Of a DNA stretch of 11,018 nt, positions 5,673 to 11,018 are shown piece by piece. Position 1 is the stretch's first letter. The number at the start of each line of letters is the position of its first letter. The position numbers were made by a program, and so were the translations under genes. This stretch comes from an uncultured Eubacteriales bacterium. GTDB lineage: Bacteria; Bacillota; Clostridia; Oscillospirales; CAG-272. The stretch is taken from NCBI GenBank assembly GCA_900547565.1, contig URHI01000067.1, forward strand, positions 1 to 11,018. Reading direction: 5' to 3'. Under the pieces are notes generated by a model. It saw nothing but the letters and a program-made list of their open reading frames with translations. It did not search any database and was not told the origin of the DNA.

Positions 5673-7985
5673 TTATATATTGATAACTTTTGCTTCCCGG
5701 GCCATATTGGACTCACGGCTGTGACACGTAAACAGCAGGCATTGACCGCCGGCGCGGCACCAGCCGCTCAGAATATCCAGCATGCGTGCGGCGCGGATGT
5801 CATCAAGCTGTGCCAGCGCCTCGTCAAGTAATACCGGGGGCGGCTCATCACGGCATAACAGCCGTGTAAGCGCAAGGCGCAACGACAGATAGATCGCATC
5901 CCGTGTGCCGCCGCTTAAAAGTGCAACCGAACGTGTTGAGCCGTCGCTCTGGGTTGACAGCGCAAAATCATCTGCGATACCAAGCTGGCAATAACCACCG
6001 TCGGTCAGCACACTGAGCAGTTTTTGTGCTTCCTGACGAAGCGCCGGAGTAAATCCGCGCCGCAACTGTACGCTCGCCGAATTTATGGCGTTCAGCGCCA
6101 TATCTATGGCTTCAGCCTTGTGCATCAGGCGTGCAAGCTCGCCCTTTACGGCATCAAGCTGTGCCGAAACACGTGCGGGCGATATTTCCTGAGCCTCGGC
6201 GAATGCTATGCGTCGCTCAAGCGCCGTCTGATCGTCATATGCCTCTCGCAGCGCCTTGGCGCACTGTTCGCGACGCGATCTGTGTTCTTCATCGCTGATA
6301 GCCTGTGCGCGGTCAAGGCGCTCGGCCTTCTGACGTAAAAACTGTTTGTCATATCCCTCAAGGCTTTGCGTCAGACGCTCAAGCTGTGCCTGACGTGCCG
6401 ATATATCCTGCATCAGTTCGGTTCGGCGCAATGTGAATCTACGACAGTCAGCTGCCGCTTTTTGCATTGTGTCATAAATCGATTGTGCATCTTTATCCGC
6501 GCCGAGACCAAACGGTGCCAACAGCTCCTGTGCTCTTGATAACTCATTTTCAAGCGTGTGACGGCGGGTATTACATACATCTGACAGCGCCCTCGCCGCA
6601 GACATGTGATTGAGCTTGCCTTTTTCGGCGGCAAGGCAATCGTCTATATACCGTGCAAGCCCTGCGGCACCGGGATCACTGTCAAGCTCCAGCGGAGCGA
6701 TAAAATCGGTTATATCGCGGCGCGCTTTGGCTGATGTTGCCAGCGTAACCGCTCCGGCAATTGCCATGACTGCTCCGATTCCGGCAATTGCCAGCCCGGG
6801 TATGACAATGTTCAGTGCCAGCCACAGCACAAGTCCGGCGGCCAGCGATACGCCTCCGACAAGCAGAGCCATAGTTCCGAGCGCCCGCCGCCGTGACAGC
6901 AATCTGACTCTGCGGTCATAGCCCTGAGTCACCAACGCCTTGGTCAGGCCGGACGCCTCCATTTTTTCGGCAATTGCGGCCAGATGCTCGTCGTATGTCG
7001 GAATTGAAGTATGCTGCCTGTAGCGCAGGTCTGCCTGCGACACGGCGTTATCGGCGGCAATCACCCGCTCGGCTGACTGTGTCAGCGTGGTCGAGTAATC
7101 ATCCGGCGGAATAAAGCTGTCAGGGAAGGTCGTATTTTCAAGCTCGGACAGCGCTTTGCGCTGTACCTCCAGCTCGGCCGCTTCGCTTACCTGACGGTCG
7201 AAACGCCCGAGTATGAGCCACGCCTCGCTGCGCTCCCATATTTCGTCCAGTCTGGTCTGTTCGGCCGACGCCCGTTCGGTTTTTCGGCGGCATTCGCCAA
7301 GCTGCGCTTCAAGCTCAATGATCGACCGCGCATTGTCCTCGGAACGGCGCAGCTGTTCCTCGAGACGCTCACGTTCGCATTTCAGCTCATAAATTTTGCC
7401 GCCCCGCCCGGGTTTGTGTAAAAGCTCGCGGCGAGCGTCCTCAAGCCGTTTGCATACCTTTGGAACGCTGACGCCTTCATCGGCTGTGCGCAGCATGTTT
7501 TCAATGCTCGATCCCAGCTCGCCCGCGTTTATTTCGGTATTTCTGAGCTGTGATACTGCGCAGGTGCTGTTAAACGCTTGGGTTGACAGCCCGAGAAACA
7601 GCTCACCCGGGCATTGCCCGCGGTAGGCCATCTCACCGGTCTGACCGTCAAAAATTCGAACCGGCTTTTCGCTGTAGCTGTCGCCGCGTGCAGTGTGTGT
7701 GACAGTGCCCTCGCGCTCTATGCGCCAGATACGTCCGTCGGCTGTAGACAGCGTCATGCTTCCTACGGCGCGGCCGCCGGTCCAGCTGAGATAGCGCTCC
7801 TTGTCGGACGGCTCTGTTCCCCCGGCACGGCCGGCAAAGCCGTACAGCATGAAGCGTATGAAGGCCAGGATGGTCGACTTGCCCGATTCATTTTGCCCTT
7901 CGATAATGTTAAGCCCGTCATCAAATTCAAGGGTATAGTCGTGAAGCGCGCCGAATTCAATAATTTCCAGTTTTATCAGCTTCAT
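5673..7985 (-). CDS. yhaN: YhaN-like SMC/Rad50-type ATPase with central membrane hairpin
   Basis: Predicted ATPase partner of the adjacent metallophosphoesterase, by analogy with Rad50-Mre11 and SbcC-SbcD. The 770 residues read as follows: Walker A GQNESGKST at 30-38; a candidate Q-loop near Q146; coiled coil to about 365 (ELKCERERLEEQLRRSE); a hydrophobic pair of helices at 369-417; a second coiled coil; the signature LSGGT at 690-694; and Walker B VLLDEALAQLDD at 718-729 with D721 and E722. SbcC and Rad50 have a CxxC zinc hook at the apex, and none is present here. The hydrophobic segment occupies that place and could insert in the membrane. The protein is shorter than B. subtilis YhaN (about 960 residues as I recall). 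Its ATG overlaps the yhaO stop as ATGA (7982-7985), with GGAGGTGGAG inside the end of yhaO, so translation is coupled. No clear terminator follows. Confidence 0.92.
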   Translation of the reverse strand: MKLIKLEIIEFGALHDYTLEFDDGLNIIEGQNESGKSTILAFIRFMLYGFAGRAGGTEPSDKERYLSWTGGRAVGSMTLSTADGRIWRIEREGTVTHTARGDSYSEKPVRIFDGQTGEMAYRGQCPGELFLGLSTQAFNSTCAVSQLRNTEINAGELGSSIENMLRTADEGVSVPKVCKRLEDARRELLHKPGRGGKIYELKCERERLEEQLRRSEDNARSIIELEAQLGECRRKTERASAEQTRLDEIWERSEAWLILGRFDRQVSEAAELEVQRKALSELENTTFPDSFIPPDDYSTTLTQSAERVIAADNAVSQADLRYRQHTSIPTYDEHLAAIAEKMEASGLTKALVTQGYDRRVRLLSRRRALGTMALLVGGVSLAAGLVLWLALNIVIPGLAIAGIGAVMAIAGAVTLATSAKARRDITDFIAPLELDSDPGAAGLARYIDDCLAAEKGKLNHMSAARALSDVCNTRRHTLENELSRAQELLAPFGLGADKDAQSIYDTMQKAAADCRRFTLRRTELMQDISARQAQLERLTQSLEGYDKQFLRQKAERLDRAQAISDEEHRSRREQCAKALREAYDDQTALERRIAFAEAQEISPARVSAQLDAVKGELARLMHKAEAIDMALNAINSASVQLRRGFTPALRQEAQKLLSVLTDGGYCQLGIADDFALSTQSDGSTRSVALLSGGTRDAIYLSLRLALTRLLCRDEPPPVLLDEALAQLDDIRAARMLDILSGWCRAGGQCLLFTCHSRESNMAREAKVINI

Positions 7986-9127
7986 TGCTCCACCTCCACG
8001 GACGGTGCATCGGGCAGTATAGTGCGGCCGTCTATAGCGGCAAGTCCTGCCCGCAGAGCGTCTGCGGCAACGATGCGCTGTGAGCTGTCACCGTCGCGCA
8101 AAAGCGGCAGCAGCTCACGGTAGAGTGCACCGCGCAATGTCATATCATTTTCAAGATATCCGGCATCGAACACAGGAAGTGTTTCGTCACGCAGCTCGAT
8201 GTATTCGGGACCTGCGCCGACAATACGTGCAATTCCGGAGGCCGACAGCTGTGCCGTCGGTGCGACCTCTCCTGTGAGTATTACGCGCAGCGAGGTTTCG
8301 GAGCCGTAATTTTTTGATTCTATAAGCTGCTGAACGCGTCCGGCAACATCGGCGTCCGAGTCAAGGCCTGTGACGTCCAGCCTCTCGACCATATATCGTT
8401 TGTCGGCATAACGACGGGATTCAAGCGTCACACGGTGGTTGCTGTCGATCGTCACGATCAGTGCGCCGCCCCAGCCCGGTTCGTCAAAGCTACGCCCCAT
8501 GGGACAGCCGCTGTATGCCACTGTGGTTCCGCTCAGTACCTCCGGCTTGCCGGGAACGTGGATATGCCCCAGCGCGGCGTAGGTAAAGCCGCGGTAGGCT
8601 ATATCGCGAGGATTGAGAGGGCACTTTTTGGACAGCAGATTGCGCGTGTCGCCGTGTTGGCACAGAATGTGTATTTTATCGCCTGAAAGTGTCGGGATAC
8701 GTACCATAGGGGGATTTTCCATGAGTCCGCGGACAAATGCCGCCCCCCAGATGTCGACACCGAGGTCTGGAAAATCGAAGCAGGACGGTGCTTCATCACG
8801 GAAAATATATACGTTTGACGGGAACTTGCCTGTGGCGTATATGCTTTGCGGCGTATACGGGTCATGGTTGCCGGGACATATGACGACGGGGCATTTCAGC
8901 GTTTCAAAGCCTGCCTGCAGTACCTTCAGAGTCTGCATACTGACATAACCGCTGTCAAACAGGTCGCCCGGCATAAGTACCAGGTCGACATGCTCGTCGG
9001 CGGCAGACTGCATCATTCGGATAAATACCTGGCGCAGCTCATCGCGGCGCTTCTCGCTGACAGACGGCGGCAGTGATGAAAACGGACTGTCGAGGTGCAG
9101 GTCAGCGGTATGAAAAATTCTCAGCAT
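7982..9127 (-). CDS. yhaO: YhaO/SbcD-like metallophosphoesterase (predicted DNA exonuclease)
   Basis: A calcineurin-like phosphoesterase of the Mre11/SbcD group, predicted to be a Mn2+-dependent nuclease that processes DNA ends with its ATPase partner. The metal ligands of the family are all visible in the 381 residues: D9 and H11 in TADLHLDSP, D55 in PGDLFDSG, N87 and H88 in CPGNHDP, H158 in CQHGD, and H178 and H180 in ALGHIHVPG. The GRSFDEPGWGG stretch after residue 200 is typical of the YhaO branch, and the C-terminal ~150 residues form the capping and partner-binding region. Length is close to B. subtilis YhaO (about 400). The start is ATG 9127 with GGAGA at 9133-9137. It is the first gene of a two-gene operon with its own promoter, followed by the yhaN-like gene in the order seen in Bacillus. 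No yhaM follows. Confidence 0.94.
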   Translation of the reverse strand: MLRIFHTADLHLDSPFSSLPPSVSEKRRDELRQVFIRMMQSAADEHVDLVLMPGDLFDSGYVSMQTLKVLQAGFETLKCPVVICPGNHDPYTPQSIYATGKFPSNVYIFRDEAPSCFDFPDLGVDIWGAAFVRGLMENPPMVRIPTLSGDKIHILCQHGDTRNLLSKKCPLNPRDIAYRGFTYAALGHIHVPGKPEVLSGTTVAYSGCPMGRSFDEPGWGGALIVTIDSNHRVTLESRRYADKRYMVERLDVTGLDSDADVAGRVQQLIESKNYGSETSLRVILTGEVAPTAQLSASGIARIVGAGPEYIELRDETLPVFDAGYLENDMTLRGALYRELLPLLRDGDSSQRIVAADALRAGLAAIDGRTILPDAPSVEVEQ

Positions 9128-9160
9128 TTATGTCTCCGGAGTTAGATTTATTACATAATA

Positions 9161-9189
9161 ATTATAGCATATATACGCTGAAATGGCAA
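9161..9189 (-). promoter_or_regulatory. Promoter of the yhaO-yhaN operon
   Basis: On the minus strand the -35 is TTGCCA (9184-9189, five of six consensus bases) and the -10 is TATAAT (9161-9166) with a 17-bp spacer. The leader to the ATG at 9127 is about 25-30 bases. No LexA-type (SOS) box was recognised around it. Confidence 0.82.
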
Positions 9190-9259
9190 GGGGACGGGGA
9201 AGGGAAAATTGTTTATTTTGGGGACAGGCAATATTCCGGTAATCCCCCGAGCCAACCGT

Positions 9260-9306
9260 AAAAAAATCACTTTACCGCCCTTCAAGAGCGGTAAAGTGAT
9301 TTTTTT
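9260..9306. terminator. Bidirectional terminator hairpin, copy 2 of a repeated element
   Basis: Nineteen bases at 9260-9278 (A7, TCACTTTACC, GC) pair perfectly with 9288-9306 (GCGGTAAAGTGA and T7), with a 9-base loop. It sits 21 bases beyond the stop of the minus-strand surface-protein gene, which it must terminate. The A and T tracts make it usable in both directions. Its outer stem equals that of the hairpin at 1542-1584, and both loops contain TTCAA. Confidence 0.93.
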
Positions 9307-9327
9307 GTCTGTCAGCTCCTATATTGA

Positions 9328-11018
9328 TTACTTTCTGATATTCGCCTTGCGGACAATGATGAATGCCACAAATGCGGCTGCAAGCAGCAGCACGGCCACA
9401 ACTGAAATGATGATGCCGACCGACATTCCCTTGCTGTCATCCTTAGGTTGCTCGGGGGCGGAGGTGGTGGTTGTAATCGCCGCCGCCTTGTAGGTCGCGG
9501 TGAAGGTCATGTTTCCGGACACAGTCGATGCCTCAGGCGTCCAGCCGGTAAACTCGTAACCGTTGCGGACCGGCCCGTCAGGTAGCTCTATGCTGTCTCC
9601 GAAGTTGTATTCAAATGTTTTATATACACTGCCGTCCTGGTTGAAGAAGGTCACGGTGTAGACGCGCTTGACGGATCTGAACTGAGCCGTGTATACCGTA
9701 TCTCCGGTTACGCCGACAAGCTCCTTGTCCCAGCCGGTGAAAATGTATTCATATGTATCGTCTGCGTCCTTAACGACAGCAACGCCGTCCGACAGATTTG
9801 GGATATCGCCGTAATGATATTTGGATGTCTGTACTTCATTTCCATTGCCGTCTACAAATGTCACACTGTAGTCTATGTACTCGCCTTTGAACTGCGCGGT
9901 GTAGGTTGTATTGCCTGTCACCATTCCAAGCGGTTGATCCCAGTCGGTGAAGGTGTAGGTGTAGATCGAATCGGCGGGTTTTGTGGGAGTAGCTTCGGGA
10001 GCGCTTACCAGATCGCCGTAGCCATATTCGGCCTCAGACATTATTTTGCCGTCGCCGTCCACGAATCTGACGGTGAATCTGGCTTTCTCGGCCTTGTACA
10101 GCGCGGTGTACGTGGCGTTTCCGGTCACGTTTGCCGGCACTTCGGGGTCCCATGCGTCGAACACATAGTTATACTGTTCTTCAATCACCGACGGCACCGT
10201 GGGTACGACCACAAGATCGCCGTAGTGGTAGGTAGCGGTGGAAATAACGGTATCGCCGCGTCCCATGAAGGTAACGGTATATTCAATATACCGCTTGTTG
10301 AACACCGCACGGCAGACTATGTCGTCGTTGGCGGTGACGCGACCGTCCGGCAGTACGTCAGCCTTGCCGTCGCCGTTGGTATCCCAGCCTGCAAAGCTGT
10401 AGGTATAATAATTATCTGCGTCTTTGGTGGGAGCGGCGGGCATTGTTACCAGCACACCGTGCGGGTAAAAGCCGGATTGCAGCATGACATCGCCGCAGTA
10501 AAAGCTGATCTTGAACTCCCCTATGCTCCAGACGGCATACAGCGTGGTGTCGCCGTCGAGGTTGTAGCTGTCTCCGGGGAGGTATTCGGCCGCGGTTGCG
10601 TTTTTGTTTGTCGACCAGCCTGCGAAGTTGTATCCCGCACGCTCGGGCACTGCAGAGCTGAGTATTGCGGGGCTGCCATCCTGCTTTGGCTGAGTAGGCA
10701 ACTGTGGAGATCCACCGTTCGAGTCAAAGCTGATAGTATAGCGTGCAGTGGGAATATACTGCGCATAGCCGAGGTATATCCAGCCGTCCTTGCCGTTGAG
10801 ACGTATCTTGCCCCAGCCGTTGGACGACACCTCAGATACAGTGACCTTGTCTCCGTAGCTGACGGAGCCGATTATGTTGTTGGAGGTTCCCGCTCCGTCG
10901 CGCACGTTGAGGTCGGACGAGGTTACGGTGATGAAATACGTTCCGGGTACCTGCTTGGAAAAGTCAAGCGCTTCACGACTGCGGAGGTCGTCGACATTGA
11001 CGAAGATGCCTTCCGTGA
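9328..11018 (-). CDS. Large surface protein: SH3b, six InlB-like repeats, membrane anchor (5' partial)
   Basis: Only the C-terminal 562 residues are visible. The frame stays open to the window edge (reading TEGIFVNVDDLRSREALDF), so the GTG at 10905 is an internal valine, with no ribosome binding site. In order there are: an SH3b domain (about 10756-10938, TSSDLNVRDGAGTS to GWIYLGY); six InlB/Flg_new-type repeats (10743-9484); a Thr/Ser/Pro/Asp linker; a membrane helix (GIIISVVAVLLLAAAFVAFI); and a basic tail ending in NIRK. No LPxTG sortase motif is present, so the protein is held by the helix, C terminus inside. The family is known from adhesins and wall-associated proteins. The missing N-terminal part may carry an enzyme or binding domain and cannot be judged here. 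A minus-strand terminator follows. Confidence 0.92.
   Translation of the reverse strand, partial: TEGIFVNVDDLRSREALDFSKQVPGTYFITVTSSDLNVRDGAGTSNNIIGSVSYGDKVTVSEVSSNGWGKIRLNGKDGWIYLGYAQYIPTARYTISFDSNGGSPQLPTQPKQDGSPAILSSAVPERAGYNFAGWSTNKNATAAEYLPGDSYNLDGDTTLYAVWSIGEFKISFYCGDVMLQSGFYPHGVLVTMPAAPTKDADNYYTYSFAGWDTNGDGKADVLPDGRVTANDDIVCRAVFNKRYIEYTVTFMGRGDTVISTATYHYGDLVVVPTVPSVIEEQYNYVFDAWDPEVPANVTGNATYTALYKAEKARFTVRFVDGDGKIMSEAEYGYGDLVSAPEATPTKPADSIYTYTFTDWDQPLGMVTGNTTYTAQFKGEYIDYSVTFVDGNGNEVQTSKYHYGDIPNLSDGVAVVKDADDTYEYIFTGWDKELVGVTGDTVYTAQFRSVKRVYTVTFFNQDGSVYKTFEYNFGDSIELPDGPVRNGYEFTGWTPEASTVSGNMTFTATYKAAAITTTTSAPEQPKDDSKGMSVGIIISVVAVLLLAAAFVAFIIVRKANIRK
9484..10743 (-). repeat. Six diverged InlB/Flg_new-type protein repeats
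   Basis: Approximate units are 10743-10528, 10518-10297, 10287-10090, 10080-9883, 9876-9670 and 9666-9484. Each has a YTVTF-like first strand, a YGD turn, an F(A/T)GW or F(D/T)xW centre, and a closing TGNTTYTAQF-like strand. The first unit is the classical Listeria-Bacteroides type (FDSNGG, YNFAGWSTN, TTLYAVW). Units 3 to 6 form a second subtype (TGN or TGD before the last strand), which suggests later duplication of one unit. The units differ enough at the DNA level to limit slippage. Confidence 0.85.

Noticed and set aside
7614..8123. 169-codon plus-strand frame across the yhaO-yhaN junction
   Set aside because: It is antisense to two genes with intact catalytic motifs and has no initiation signals of its own. 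It is a shadow of GC-rich codon use.
10903..10905. GTG at 10905 as the start of the repeat protein
   Set aside because: There is no ribosome binding site upstream, and the frame is open for another 37 codons to the window edge. Starting here would cut an SH3b domain in half and leave no signal peptide.

Overview
The window looks like a chromosomal segment of a Clostridia-type Bacillota, probably an uncultured gut member of the Oscillospiraceae or a relative. The support is indirect: moderate GC with AT-rich intergenic DNA, strong AGGAGG-type ribosome binding sites, SigA-like promoters often with an extended TGnTATAAT -10 box, lipoproteins with Thr/Asp/Pro linkers, InlB-type repeats on a surface protein, and a yhaO-yhaN gene pair. 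No rRNA, tRNA, CRISPR array, transposase or phage gene was seen.

Layout from left to right. Positions 1-46 hold the possible tail of a plus-strand gene, followed by a hairpin that terminates the minus-strand lipoprotein gene at 107-742 (TTG start, Ig-like C-terminal domain). Positions 981-1475 hold decayed copper-resistance genes: the last ~68 codons of a CopA-type P-type ATPase, then a CopZ-like HMA metallochaperone broken by an in-frame TGA. A perfect-arm hairpin at 1542-1584 closes this block and also terminates the next minus-strand operon. That operon (3076 to 1606) encodes two membrane proteins of unknown function. It is driven by a near-perfect promoter that diverges from the promoter of a monocistronic citrate synthase gene (3272-4663). 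A 14-bp palindrome lies between the two promoters.

Positions 4851-5555 encode a lipoprotein with a DTTT-repeat stalk and two SH3b domains, with its own consensus promoter and a strong terminator. Convergent to it is the minus-strand yhaO-yhaN operon (9127 to 5673): a Mre11/SbcD-type metallophosphoesterase and an SMC/Rad50-like ATPase, with ATGA start-stop overlap. Together they probably form a nuclease-ATPase complex for DNA end processing. The ATPase carries a hydrophobic hairpin where Rad50 and SbcC carry a zinc hook. The right edge (9328-11018, minus) is the C-terminal 562 residues of a large cell-surface protein: an SH3b domain, six InlB/Flg_new-like repeats, a Thr/Pro linker and a single membrane anchor. 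Its start lies outside the window. Its terminator at 9260-9306 shares its whole outer stem with the hairpin at 1542-1584, so this hairpin is probably dispersed in the genome.

The gene groups appear functionally independent: surface proteins, central metabolism, DNA repair and a relic of copper resistance. I do not see a clear new multi-gene system. The items most worth a second look are the uncharacterised two-gene membrane operon, the hook-less membrane-hairpin YhaN, the decayed copper genes and the repeated terminator.
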